This document shows positions 8,944-18,410 of a stretch of 29,428 nucleotides of DNA, one piece after another (positions within the stretch are counted from its first letter, which is position 1; each line of letters starts with the position of its first letter). This stretch comes from SG8-39 sp041558415. Lineage in GTDB: Bacteria > Pseudomonadota > Gammaproteobacteria > Burkholderiales > SG8-39. The stretch covers positions 1 through 29,428 of the forward strand of contig JBFFEY010000037.1 in assembly GCA_041558415.1 (NCBI GenBank), in the 5' to 3' direction. The notes under the pieces are model-generated. The model ran no database searches. It worked only from the letters and a program-made list of their open reading frames with translations, and was not told the DNA's origin. The position numbers and the translations under genes are program-made.

Positions 8944-9408
8944 CTACTTGCAGACGCCCGTGCAGCGGATCACGCGCTCGGCGCAGGTGATCTGCGCGAA
9001 GGACCCGGCAAGCTCGGGCTGCACGTCGCCGCCCGCGTGATACAGCGTCGCGTTGTTGCACTGGCGACGCGCGGTGGCGTAGGTCACGTCGGTCAGCCAG
9101 GCGACGTTGCTGCAACCCGGCCGGCCGATGCCGAAGCGCATGCCGACCGAGTATTCGCCGCACAGCAGGCCACGGTGGGTCACCGACGCGTCGACGGTCC
9201 ATTCGCCTTTCGGCTCGAGCATCGCCTTGCCGCTGCCGAAATTGAAAATGAGCTGCTGCGGTTTAAGCACCACCGACTCGGCGCCGACCGCCTGCGCCGA
9301 CGCCTGCGAGCGGCTGTAGGTGGCCTGCGCCGCGCTCTCGGTCGCGACGAAGAGCAGCAGGGCTGCGAGCGCAGCGAGCGCGGCGGCAAGCGGGCGGGCG
9401 GTTTGCAT
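8944..9408 (-). CDS. Exported cysteine-containing hypothetical protein
   Basis: A 154-residue protein with a clear Sec signal peptide: MQTAR, a long Ala/Leu core and a probable cleavage after ESAAQA (about residue 29). The mature part of about 125 residues has six cysteines (in LLCGEYS, RPGCSN, RRQCNN, ITCAE, IRCTGVC), an even number that fits disulfides in the periplasm. There is no CxxCH haem motif and no lipobox. The family is not recognised. It is convergent with the upstream hypothetical gene (15 nt between stops) and divergent from the PP2C phosphatase gene. Function unknown. Confidence 0.75.
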   Translation of the reverse strand: MQTARPLAAALAALAALLLFVATESAAQATYSRSQASAQAVGAESVVLKPQQLIFNFGSGKAMLEPKGEWTVDASVTHRGLLCGEYSVGMRFGIGRPGCSNVAWLTDVTYATARRQCNNATLYHAGGDVQPELAGSFAQITCAERVIRCTGVCK

Positions 9409-9483
9409 GACGATTGTCGGTTCGGTTGGCGTCGCAAACCATCATATACCAGGCGTCGGTATACTGGCCGCGGTTTCCCGCCC
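9409..9483. promoter_or_regulatory. Divergent promoter region
   Basis: 75 nt separate the divergent start codons of the exported protein (9408) and the PP2C phosphatase (9484). On the plus strand TATACT at 9460-9465 is a good -10 box, preceded by GG. On the minus strand TATGAT (complement of 9441-9446) is a candidate for the exported protein. Neither has a strong -35 match. Confidence 0.35.
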
Positions 9484-11397
9484 ATGCGCCTCAACCTTCG
9501 CGGCAAGATTCTCGCCTTCGTGGCGCTGCCCATCGTGGTGCTGCTGGGCGCTCTTCAGATCTGGAGCGCGGTGCGTGACGCGCGCACCGAAATCGTGGTC
9601 CGCGAGCGCGCGCTGGTGCAAAGCGAGGCGGCCGAGCTCGACGCGAGGCTGCGCGAGGTCGCGCAGATCGCCAAGCACACGGCGAACTATCTGGAGCTCA
9701 ATCCGAACCTGGATCGGACGGGGCTGTTCGATCTCGTGCGGCGCAACGTGACGGCGGACGAGGGCAGGCTGGTGTACGGCGCCGCGATCGCCTTTGCGCC
9801 CGGCGCCTCGCCCGAGGGCAGGCTCTTCGCGCCCTATGCGTTTCGCGGCGAAGGGCGCGAACCCGAGGTCATGGACATCGGGCGCGAGGCCTACGACTAC
9901 ACGGCGCCGCAGTGGCAGTGGTGGCACAGGCCGCTGGAGCGCGGCCACGGTACCTGGACCGATGTCTATGACGACACCGGGGCAGGCAACACCAAGATGG
10001 TCACGTTCTCGGCGCCGTTTCGCTGGAACGGCCGCGTGGCCGGCGTCGCGACGGTCGATGTGCAGCTGTCGACGCTGCGCGAGCGGGTGATCGACGCCGA
10101 GGCGGCGCAGCACAAGATGTTCGTCATCGGCGCGGACGAGCGCATGGTGTTCACGCACAACTCCGCGGACATCGGCACGCCGCTCGCCGACATTGCCCGG
10201 CAGCTGCAGCGACCGGATCTGCTCGCGCTGGGCCGCGCCATGCTGCGCAACGCGCCCGGCGACGTGCGCGCGCAGGGCTGGGATTCCGGCGAACCCCAGT
10301 GGATCTTCTATGCACTGGTGCACTCGCCGGGCTGGGTGCTCGGTCTGCGCGTCGACGAGCGCGCGGTGCTGGCGGCGGCGTGGCCGCGCGTCTGGCGCGC
10401 GGTGGCCCTGGTGGTCGTCGTGCTCGCGGCGCTCGTGCTTGGCGTCAGCCTGGTCGCGAACCGCATCACGCGGCCGGTCGCGCGCCTGGACGCGGCCGCG
10501 CGCCGCGTCGCCGAGGGCGACATGGCGGTCGACCTGCCGGTGCACGGCGATGACGAGATCGCGCGGCTGTCGCGGACCTTCACCGGCATGGCGCGCGCGC
10601 TGGTCGAGCGCGAGCGCGCGCTGGTCGCGGAGACCGCGGCGCGCGAGAAGATCGAAACCGAGCTGGCGCTGGCCAAGGAACTGCAGCGCAGCATGCTGCC
10701 GCCCGGCGAGGCGCACGACGCGGCCTTCGGGCGCTACGACGTGGCCGCGGCGCTCGAGCCGGCGCGCGCGGTGGGGGGCGACTTCTTCGACTACGTGGTC
10801 ACGCGCGAAGGCCGGCTGGTGTTCGTCGTCGCCGACGTCTCCGACAAGGGCGTGCCGGCGGCGCTCTTCATGGTGCGCGCGCACACGCTGCTGCGCACGC
10901 TGTCGCAGGGCCCGGTTTCCCCGTCCGCGCTGCTCGCGAACATGAACGACGCCTTGTGCGCCGACAACGAGCGCTGCATGTTCGTCACCCTGGTGTGCGG
11001 TGCGCTCGAGCTCGCCGACGGCCGCCTGTCGCTCGCCAGCGCGGGCCATGAGCCGGCGCTGCAGCTGCGCGCGGACGGTTCGCTCGCCTGGCTGGCGGTG
11101 GACAACGGCCCGGCGCTCGGCCTGATCGAGGGCACGCCGTACCCGGCGGCCGAATTCCGGCTCGCGCCGGGTGATGCGCTGATCCTCTATACCGACGGCG
11201 TGAGCGAGGCCTTCGATCCGCAGCAGCGGGCCTTCGGGCGCGAGGGGCTCGAGGCGGCAGTGCGCGAGCGCGCACCGGCCTCCGCGCTCGATCTGTGCGC
11301 CGGCGTGGTCGCCGACGTGCACCGCTTCGCCGCCGGTGCCGAGCAGAGCGACGACATCACGCTGATGGTCGTGCGCTGGCACGGCGCAGGGGCCTGA
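9484..11397 (+). CDS. Membrane sensor PP2C (SpoIIE/RsbU-type) serine phosphatase
   Basis: A 637-residue inner-membrane signalling protein. In order: TM1 (about 8-28), a periplasmic sensor of about 270 residues that looks like a Cache domain (GTWTDVYDDTG and VATVDVQLSTL are typical strands), TM2 (about 304-325), HAMP (about 322-375, ITRPVARLDAAARRVAEGD), a short coiled coil, and a SpoIIE-type PP2C domain (about 395-635). The metal-binding acids are present: Asp433 in GGDFFDY, Asp451 in VADVSDKG, Asp571 in YTDGVSEA and the Asp pair in SDDITL. By family it dephosphorylates the STAS antagonist encoded just downstream at 11472. I use the ATG at 9484 because it begins directly at the cytoplasmic tail of TM1; an open frame further upstream crosses the divergent promoter region. 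The sensed ligand is unknown. Confidence 0.92.
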   Translation: MRLNLRGKILAFVALPIVVLLGALQIWSAVRDARTEIVVRERALVQSEAAELDARLREVAQIAKHTANYLELNPNLDRTGLFDLVRRNVTADEGRLVYGAAIAFAPGASPEGRLFAPYAFRGEGREPEVMDIGREAYDYTAPQWQWWHRPLERGHGTWTDVYDDTGAGNTKMVTFSAPFRWNGRVAGVATVDVQLSTLRERVIDAEAAQHKMFVIGADERMVFTHNSADIGTPLADIARQLQRPDLLALGRAMLRNAPGDVRAQGWDSGEPQWIFYALVHSPGWVLGLRVDERAVLAAAWPRVWRAVALVVVVLAALVLGVSLVANRITRPVARLDAAARRVAEGDMAVDLPVHGDDEIARLSRTFTGMARALVERERALVAETAAREKIETELALAKELQRSMLPPGEAHDAAFGRYDVAAALEPARAVGGDFFDYVVTREGRLVFVVADVSDKGVPAALFMVRAHTLLRTLSQGPVSPSALLANMNDALCADNERCMFVTLVCGALELADGRLSLASAGHEPALQLRADGSLAWLAVDNGPALGLIEGTPYPAAEFRLAPGDALILYTDGVSEAFDPQQRAFGREGLEAAVRERAPASALDLCAGVVADVHRFAAGAEQSDDITLMVVRWHGAGA

Positions 11398-11414
11398 GCC
11401 GCGCGGCGACCGGC

Positions 11415-11420
11415 TACAAT
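11415..11420 (+). promoter_or_regulatory. Candidate -10 box (TACAAT) before the STAS gene
   Basis: TACAAT lies in the 74-nt gap between the PP2C and STAS genes, 51 nt before the STAS ATG. No good -35 is seen 17 nt upstream. It could let the antagonist be expressed apart from its phosphatase. Confidence 0.3.
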
Positions 11421-11471
11421 CCGGCTCGGACGCGCGGCAGGAGGCGTGCGCAAGAGCGAGGAGAACGCACC

Positions 11472-11849
11472 ATGAGTCTGACGATCGCTGTCGATGCCAG
11501 CCAGCCGCCGTTCGGGCGACTGAGCCTCGCTGGACGTCTCGATACCACCACCGCTCCGGCATTGGAGAAAAAGGTCGACGAAGTGCTCGCCGCAAAGCCG
11601 CTCGCGGTTGTCTTCGACATGGCGGCGCTGGAATACATCAGCAGTGCAGGCCTGCGCGCGATCTTCCGCACCCAGAAGGCGATGCACGCGGCGAACGGCG
11701 AGGTGCTGATGGTCAACCTGCAGCCGGCGGTGCAGAAGGTGTTCGACATCGTCAAGGCGCTGCCGCTGAAGAGCGTGTTCCGCAGCGTCGAGGAGCTCGA
11801 CGACTACCTCGATGCGATGCAGCGCAAGGCGCGCGAAGAAAACCGTTAG
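11472..11849 (+). CDS. STAS-domain anti-sigma factor antagonist
   Basis: A 125-residue single STAS domain. The phosphorylation loop reads EYISSAGLRAIF (residues 54-65); Ser58 aligns with the phosphorylated serine of SpoIIAA/RsbV-type antagonists. The ribosome site GAGGAG is well placed before the ATG at 11472. It follows the PP2C phosphatase gene, the standard pairing: a HATPase-type kinase phosphorylates this serine, the phosphatase removes the phosphate, and the unphosphorylated form binds the kinase/anti-sigma factor. No such kinase or sigma factor gene is in the window. The stop codon overlaps the stop of the convergent cytochrome gene by 3 nt. Confidence 0.92.
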   Translation: MSLTIAVDASQPPFGRLSLAGRLDTTTAPALEKKVDEVLAAKPLAVVFDMAALEYISSAGLRAIFRTQKAMHAANGEVLMVNLQPAVQKVFDIVKALPLKSVFRSVEELDDYLDAMQRKAREENR

Positions 11850-14248
11850 CGCCGCAGGACGTTGAGCAGCTCCTGCGCCTGCGGGTCGCGCGGTGCCGCC
11901 GCGGCCAGGCGCTGCGCGTAAGCCAGTGCGCGCTCGCGCGCGCCGGTCTCGCGGCTGAAGCTCGCGCCCGCCAGCAGCAGATCGCGGCTGGCCGGATGGC
12001 GCGTAAGCGCGCGATCGATTTCGGCGAGCGCTTCCTGCGGCTTGCCGATGGAATACAGGCCGACCGCGTAGACGTAGGCGAAGCGCGCGTCCCCGGGTTC
12101 GAGCGCGGCGGCGCGCGCCAGCTCGGCGAGTCCCTCGTCGCTGCGCTGCAGGCGCACCAGCGTCAGGCCGAGCACGTGGTGCAGCGTCGCATTGTCCGGC
12201 AGGCGCGCGAGTCCCTCGCGCAGCAGGGCTTCGCCCTCGGCCTCCTTGCCCTGGCTGCGCAAGAGGTCGGCGAGATTGACCGTGGCCGGAACGTGCCGCG
12301 GCTCGAGCGCGAGCGCACTGCGCAACATCTTCTCGGCCGCGTCGGCGCGACCACGCCGCGCGTAGAAGGTGCCGAGCGCGGTGCGTGACTCGGGACGATC
12401 GAAGTTGTAGCGCTGCACCGCCTCGTACTCCGCGGCGGCGCGCTCGAACGCCGCTTTCTGGGCGCTCGAGAACGCCGTCTCGGGAATCGAGGCGAGCACC
12501 CAGGCGGCCTCCACCCGCACGGCGCGCAGCGGGTCGTCGAGCAGCGGCACGACGAGCGCGAGGCGCGGCGCGTCGGGCAGCGCTTCCAGCGCGGAGACGG
12601 CGGCCAGACGCAGCAGCGGATCGGCGGCGGCGAGCGGCGCGCGCAGCGCATCGAGCGTGCGCGGACTGAGCGAGCGGCCGAGCGCCTGCAGCGCGCTGGC
12701 GCGCGCGATCGCGGGCTGCGACGGGTCGCCGGCCAGCGCGGCGAGCAGGCTGCCGGCCGCGGCGTCGCCGCGCGCGGCCGCGGCCAAGGTGGCGGCGAAA
12801 CGCTGGAAGCCGTCCGCCGGGCGCCCCAGCCAGCGCGCGATGGCGGCCGCGGCCCAGCTCGCGCCCTTTTCCGCGTGACAGGCATTGCAGGCGTTCGGCA
12901 CGCCGAAGTCGGCGCTCTGCTCCGGACGCGGCACGCGCAGGCTGTGGTCGCGCCGGGGATCGATCACCATGTAGGTCGTTGCCGGCATGTGGCAGTCGAC
13001 GCAGGCGCTGCCTTTTTCGCCGGCGCGGTGGTGATGGTGCTGCGCGCTGTCGTAGCGCGCCGGCAGGTGGCATTGCGCGCAGACGCCGTTGCCCTGCGCA
13101 CGCAGCGCGCCACTGTGCGGCGCGTGGCAGTCGCTGCAGGTGACGCCCGCGCGATGCATCTTGCTCTGCAGGTACGAGCCCCAGATGTAGACCTCGTCGC
13201 GCTGCTGGCCGTCGGCGTAGTACAGCCCCGGCGCGAGCAGCGACGGCCGGTAATGGTCGAGAAACGGCTTGCCGGCGAAATAGCCCTCCGCGATCTGCGC
13301 GCGGCGCGCATGGCACTGGGCGCAGACCGCGACCTCGACGCGCGTGTCGTTCGGTCGGCTGCGCGTCGCGTTGCCGGTGGCGGGGTCGATCGTCCAGGCC
13401 ACATCGTGGCGCTCGTCCAGGCGCACGGTCAGACCCATTGCCGGATCCCCGGCCTTGGTCTTGGCCCAGGCGGCGTGCACGCTGCCCGGACCGTGGCAGG
13501 CCTCGCAGCCCACCGTGATCTCCGACCAGGCGGTCTTGAAACTGTCGGAGGCCGCGTCGTAGTTCTTGCGCACGTCGATCGAGTGGCAGTCGGCGCACAT
13601 GAAGTTCCAGTTCTGCTGGCGCTTGGTCCAGTGCAGCTCGTCGCGGAAGTCGACCTTCTCGTCCGGGTAGAGGTGGAACCAGCGCTGCCCGCCCTGGTCC
13701 TTCGGCCGCGTGTCCCAGGCGATGGAAAGCGCCTGCAGGCGGCCGTCGGGGAACTCGATCAGGTACTGCTGCAGCGGGTCAACGCCGAAGGTGTAGCGCA
13801 GCTCGAAGTCCGTCAGCTTGCCGTCGGCGCCGTCGGTGCGAACGAAATGCTTGCCGTCGCGCCGGAAAAAGGTCGAGGTGATGCCGTTGTAGACGAAGGT
13901 CGCGTTGTCGAAGTTGCCGCGCACGGTCCGGTCGTTGGCGTGCTGCATGGCAAGGGCATGATGTGAAGCCTTCCAGGCCTCGCTTTCGGCGCGATGGCAC
14001 TCGGCGCAGGCGGCGCTGCCGGTGAATTCAGGCGGCGTCGCGGCGGTCAACGGCTGCGGCGCGTCGACACGCGGCGCCGTCGACCGCTGCAGCGTCCACC
14101 ACGCGAGCGCCGCCGCCGCGAAGGCGACCAGCAGCGCGATCACCGACCAGCGATAGCCGATGCGACGGACGCCTTGGCGCGGCTGCGCTGCGCGATCGCC
14201 CGAAGGCGTTGCCGGCGCGCGACGGCGATCGCGCTTGCGTGAATTCAC
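11846..14248 (-). CDS. Membrane-anchored octaheme c-type cytochrome with HEAT and TPR repeats
   Basis: An 800-residue protein. A basic N-terminus is followed by one membrane segment (about 34-52), then a periplasmic region with eight CxxCH haem c motifs whose first Cys are at about residues 81, 218, 248, 309, 371, 390, 416 and 454 (CAECH, CADCH, CEACH, CAQCH, CSDCH, CAQCH, CVDCH, CNACH). Extra histidines, including HHHH near 404-407, could serve as distal ligands. The haem region ends near 460. Alanine-rich HEAT-like helices follow (about 480-600), then TPR repeats (about 640-790). Multihaem cytochromes of this kind carry electrons or reduce small oxyanions and nitrogen or sulfur compounds. 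The repeats suggest a docking platform for a partner. No quinol oxidase or reductase gene is adjacent. The exact reaction is unknown. Confidence 0.9.
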   Translation of the reverse strand: MNSRKRDRRRAPATPSGDRAAQPRQGVRRIGYRWSVIALLVAFAAAALAWWTLQRSTAPRVDAPQPLTAATPPEFTGSAACAECHRAESEAWKASHHALAMQHANDRTVRGNFDNATFVYNGITSTFFRRDGKHFVRTDGADGKLTDFELRYTFGVDPLQQYLIEFPDGRLQALSIAWDTRPKDQGGQRWFHLYPDEKVDFRDELHWTKRQQNWNFMCADCHSIDVRKNYDAASDSFKTAWSEITVGCEACHGPGSVHAAWAKTKAGDPAMGLTVRLDERHDVAWTIDPATGNATRSRPNDTRVEVAVCAQCHARRAQIAEGYFAGKPFLDHYRPSLLAPGLYYADGQQRDEVYIWGSYLQSKMHRAGVTCSDCHAPHSGALRAQGNGVCAQCHLPARYDSAQHHHHRAGEKGSACVDCHMPATTYMVIDPRRDHSLRVPRPEQSADFGVPNACNACHAEKGASWAAAAIARWLGRPADGFQRFAATLAAAARGDAAAGSLLAALAGDPSQPAIARASALQALGRSLSPRTLDALRAPLAAADPLLRLAAVSALEALPDAPRLALVVPLLDDPLRAVRVEAAWVLASIPETAFSSAQKAAFERAAAEYEAVQRYNFDRPESRTALGTFYARRGRADAAEKMLRSALALEPRHVPATVNLADLLRSQGKEAEGEALLREGLARLPDNATLHHVLGLTLVRLQRSDEGLAELARAAALEPGDARFAYVYAVGLYSIGKPQEALAEIDRALTRHPASRDLLLAGASFSRETGARERALAYAQRLAAAAPRDPQAQELLNVLRR

Positions 14249-14433
14249 GGGGAATACATGTCTAAGGCAGGGATTGCATTCTGCCAGAGGCGAAAACGTT
14301 TCAGAGCCGCGCGGTTTTAATGCGTCGTTTCGACTAGCGGTTCTGCGACCGGGTTTGATTCGCGTCGCACGGTTGATGGACGTAAACTCCCCATCTTTCG
14401 ACTTTCGACGGTCGGGCGAGACAGGAGAGACGC

Positions 14434-15993
<1,560 letters not shown>

Positions 15994-16016
15994 TTCTCTG
16001 CGCTCGGTTTTCGACG

Positions 16017-16057
16017 CGGGCCATCGTCCGGAAGCGGATGACGGCCCGTTTCGTTTT
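16017..16057 (+). terminator. Rho-independent terminator after the sulfatase gene
   Basis: A 14-bp stem (16017-16030 with 16035-16048) has a 4-nt GAAG loop, one mismatch and one G-U pair, and is followed by TTTCGTTTT. It lies 23 nt after the sulfatase stop and ends 27 nt before the next start, so the phosphatase gene downstream probably has separate transcription. Confidence 0.75.
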
Positions 16058-16084
16058 AGGCTGAAACCGGAGCCCAACAAGGAC

Positions 16085-17809
16085 ATGCAATCACGGCGCC
16101 TCTGCCGCGCGGCGCGGCTTAGGCTGGCGATCGCCCTTTTCGCGCTTCCAGGTCTGGCCGGCGCACAGGGCGCGACGTCGACGCCCGCCACGCCACGTCT
16201 GGTATTGCAGATTACGGTTGATGCGCTGCGCGGGGACCTGCCGCGCCGCTATGCGCATGTGCTGGGCGAGGACGGCTTTCGATACCTTTGGAACCACGGC
16301 GTGCAATACAGCAACGCGCACTACGGGCACGCCAATACGGAGACCATCGTCGGGCATGTGTCGCTGGCCACCGGGACCGTGCCGGCGGCGCATGGCATGG
16401 TCGGCAACGTCTGGTTCGATCGCGCGCAGGGCCGCTTGACCTACAACATCGAGGACGCGCGCTACCGCTTGCTCACGGCCGGCGCGGACGTGGACAAGAA
16501 AACCGAGATTGATCCGACGCAGAAGGCGGCCAGGGCCGATGGCCGTTCGCCGGCCGCCATCCTGTCCTCGACCTTCAGCGATGAGCTGGCCGTGCATTTC
16601 AACGGCCGGTCGAAGATCTTCGCCGTGTCGGTGAAGGATCGCGGCGCGGTTTCGATGGCCGGCCATGCCGGCAAGGCCTTCTGGTTCTCCAAATCCAGCG
16701 GCGAATTCGTCACCAGTACGTACTACTACAAGAAGTATCCGGACTGGGTGAGCGCCTGGAACGCCCGCCAGCCCGCCTTGGCATACGCGGGCACGTCGTG
16801 GACCCTGCTGCACCCCCGGTCGAAGTACCTGTTCGGCGACGCCGACGAGCGCGCCTACGAAACCGACTTTCCGGGTTTCGGGCGCACCTTCCCCCATGCC
16901 TACGGTGAGGCGGGTGATAAGTACCTGACCACGCGCCTGACGCTCGGACCGGCCGGCGACGCGTTGACGCTCGATTTCGCCAAGACGCTGCTGGACAACG
17001 AACGGCTCGGACAGGATGACGTACCCGATTACCTCGCCGTCAGCTTTTCCTCGACGGATTACGTCGGGCACCTGTTCGGGGCCTCCAGCCTGGAGAGCGA
17101 AGACAACCTGGCGCATCTCGACCGCAGGCTGGCGGATCTGCTGGCCTACGTTGACGAGAAAGTCGGACTGGAGAACACACTGATCGTGCTCTCTGCCGAT
17201 CACGGTCAGCCCGAAGTGCCGGGGTATTTGCATGACTTGGGCATCGAAGGCGGTCGCTACCTCGACCCCCGGTCATTGGACCGGGCGCCGGCGATCGCGG
17301 CATTGAAAAAGCAATTCGGGCTTGGCGAGGAACTGATCGAAGCCTTTTTCCAGCCGTATGTCTATCTCAATCGCAAGCTGATCCAGGACAAGGGCTTGGA
17401 CCCGGCCGAGGTGGAAAAGGCCGTTGCCAACGAGCTGCAAAAATTTCCCGGCGTCGCAGCCGCGATCTCCAGCACGGAACTGCGCACCGCCGGGCTGCCC
17501 GACACCGTGCTGACGCGCGCGATCCTGCGCAACTTTCATCCGAAGCGCTCCGGCGACATCTATCTGGTGTTCGAGCCGAACGTGTTCATCAATGACTTCG
17601 ATGGCTTGACGGTCGCCTCGACCCATGGCTCGCCGTGGCGATACGACAGCTTTGTCCCGCTGATATTCGCGGGCGGTGGCCTGAGGCCGCGGACGGTCAG
17701 TCGCCGGGTCACGCCGTATGACGTCGCGCCGACGCTGTCCGCCTACCTCGGTGTCAAGCCACCGTCGGCCTCGATCGGCGACCCGCTGCCCGAAGTGCTC
17801 GGCAAGTAA
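16085..17809 (+). CDS. Exported PafA-type alkaline phosphatase
   Basis: A 574-residue member of the alkaline phosphatase superfamily with a signal peptide (residues 1-27, cleavage near GLAGAQG). The active-site spacing matches PafA of Elizabethkingia as I recall it. Asp46 is a metal ligand, Thr87 in TETIVGH the nucleophile, and Asn108 in HGMVGNVWF sits 21 residues on. Lys184 and Arg186 form KDR, the hallmark of the monoesterase rather than diesterase branch. The remaining zinc ligands are Asp325 and His329 (STDYVGH), Asp372-His373 (ADHGQ) and His514 (STHGSPW). It should hydrolyse phosphate monoesters in the periplasm. An AAGGA site lies just before the ATG. Base composition is visibly less G/C-biased than the neighbours (many TTG, GCA, AAA and GAA codons), suggesting later acquisition. 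No pho-box is seen. Confidence 0.9.
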   Translation: MQSRRLCRAARLRLAIALFALPGLAGAQGATSTPATPRLVLQITVDALRGDLPRRYAHVLGEDGFRYLWNHGVQYSNAHYGHANTETIVGHVSLATGTVPAAHGMVGNVWFDRAQGRLTYNIEDARYRLLTAGADVDKKTEIDPTQKAARADGRSPAAILSSTFSDELAVHFNGRSKIFAVSVKDRGAVSMAGHAGKAFWFSKSSGEFVTSTYYYKKYPDWVSAWNARQPALAYAGTSWTLLHPRSKYLFGDADERAYETDFPGFGRTFPHAYGEAGDKYLTTRLTLGPAGDALTLDFAKTLLDNERLGQDDVPDYLAVSFSSTDYVGHLFGASSLESEDNLAHLDRRLADLLAYVDEKVGLENTLIVLSADHGQPEVPGYLHDLGIEGGRYLDPRSLDRAPAIAALKKQFGLGEELIEAFFQPYVYLNRKLIQDKGLDPAEVEKAVANELQKFPGVAAAISSTELRTAGLPDTVLTRAILRNFHPKRSGDIYLVFEPNVFINDFDGLTVASTHGSPWRYDSFVPLIFAGGGLRPRTVSRRVTPYDVAPTLSAYLGVKPPSASIGDPLPEVLGK

Positions 17810-17920
17810 GCGGGCTTGGCGCGCGCGCCCGCGCAGGCCAGGGGGAGGGCTTCACGCCCGACGCGAGGAGCGCCGGCTCGAGGGCGCCAAGATGGCTGCA
17901 GACCCTGTTTCGTCGCCGCA

Positions 17921-17939
17921 TTCCCGGCGTCGCCGGGAA
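17921..17939. repeat. Perfect hairpin (9-bp stem, 1-nt centre)
   Basis: TTCCCGGCG and CGCCGGGAA are exact reverse complements around a single T, 112 nt after the phosphatase stop. There is no T-run after it, so it is a poor intrinsic terminator. It may be a repeat unit or an RNA-stabilising structure. Confidence 0.6.
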
Positions 17940-17992
17940 ACGCACAAACTTTATAGATTCTGCAGGCCGCGGCGGAAACAAGTGCACGCTGC

Positions 17993-18013
17993 AAAAGGTT
18001 CCTGACACCTTTT
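17993..18013. repeat. REP/RAYT-like palindrome
   Basis: AAAAGGT and ACCTTTT form a perfect 7-bp stem around the loop TCCTGAC. From memory, palindromes reading AAAAGGTGTCAGGAACCTTTT on the other strand are scattered in many beta- and gammaproteobacterial genomes, often beside REP-associated tyrosine transposase (RAYT) genes. No such transposase lies in this window, so this would be a dispersed copy. The hairpin is certain; the family assignment is from recollection. Confidence 0.5.
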
Positions 18014-18072
18014 CCGGCGGCCGCGGGGCAGGCTAGCGCCGTGCGTCAGGTGACGCGTGAAGAGGAGCACCG

Positions 18073-18276
18073 ATGGGACAGGTTCTGCAACTCCCCGAGC
18101 GCGGCTGGAAGAATGACGCGGCGCGCAGGCCCTCCGGTCCGCCCAAGCCGCTCGGCGCGAACAACTTCTATTGCACGCGCTGCGCGGGCGACCGTTTCGT
18201 GCTTTATGCCTGCCAATCGGTACAGTGCGCCGACTGCGGCGCAAAAATGGACAACCTGTACGTGAGCGAGGCCTGA
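18073..18276 (+). CDS. Small zinc-ribbon-like protein
   Basis: A 67-residue protein with a flexible, basic N-terminus (about 1-30) and a compact C-terminal part with two CxxC knuckles (Cys34-Cys37 in FYCTRCAG and Cys52-Cys55 in CADCGAK) plus a free Cys47. This is the usual pattern of a zinc ribbon. GAGGAG lies 6 nt upstream of the ATG at 18073, which supports expression. No function can be assigned; such proteins often bind RNA, DNA or a protein partner. Confidence 0.65.
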   Translation: MGQVLQLPERGWKNDAARRPSGPPKPLGANNFYCTRCAGDRFVLYACQSVQCADCGAKMDNLYVSEA

Positions 18277-18278
18277 AC

Positions 18279-18410
18279 ATGTCGCCCTTCGAAATTGCGC
18301 TGGCCCTCAGCCTGATGACCGCTGCGGCCTTCGTCGCCCTCAGGCGGACAGCACGTCGAGAATACGTGCGCGGATCGCTTCCTTCTCCGCGGCGTCGAGA
18401 TCGGACGTGA
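18279..18410 (+). CDS. Possible 43-aa membrane peptide
   Basis: Starts 2 nt after the zinc-ribbon stop (TGAACATG). It encodes MSPFEIALALSLMTAAAFVA, a likely membrane helix, then a very basic tail. The 3' half overlaps the minus-strand small gene at 18340-18498, whose protein sequence looks more natural there. The reading may therefore be real only at its 5' end, or not real at all. No similarity recognised. Confidence 0.25.
   Translation: MSPFEIALALSLMTAAAFVALRRTARREYVRGSLPSPRRRDRT

Noticed and set aside
12875..13966. Plus-strand open frame across the haem region
   Set aside because: The opposite strand encodes eight CxxCH motifs in phase. The plus-strand translation is low-complexity Val/Ala/Arg with no family resemblance.
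9442..14000. Long open frames antisense to the PP2C gene (about 9442-11595) and across 11187-13598
   Set aside because: Arg/His/Ala-rich translations with no domain signature, mirroring well-supported genes. Long antisense frames are expected at this G+C content.
17810..17845. G+C-rich inverted repeat just after the phosphatase stop as a terminator
   Set aside because: The GCGGGC/GCCCGC arms are short with a wide gap and no T-run; it is not distinguishable from background in such G+C-rich DNA.
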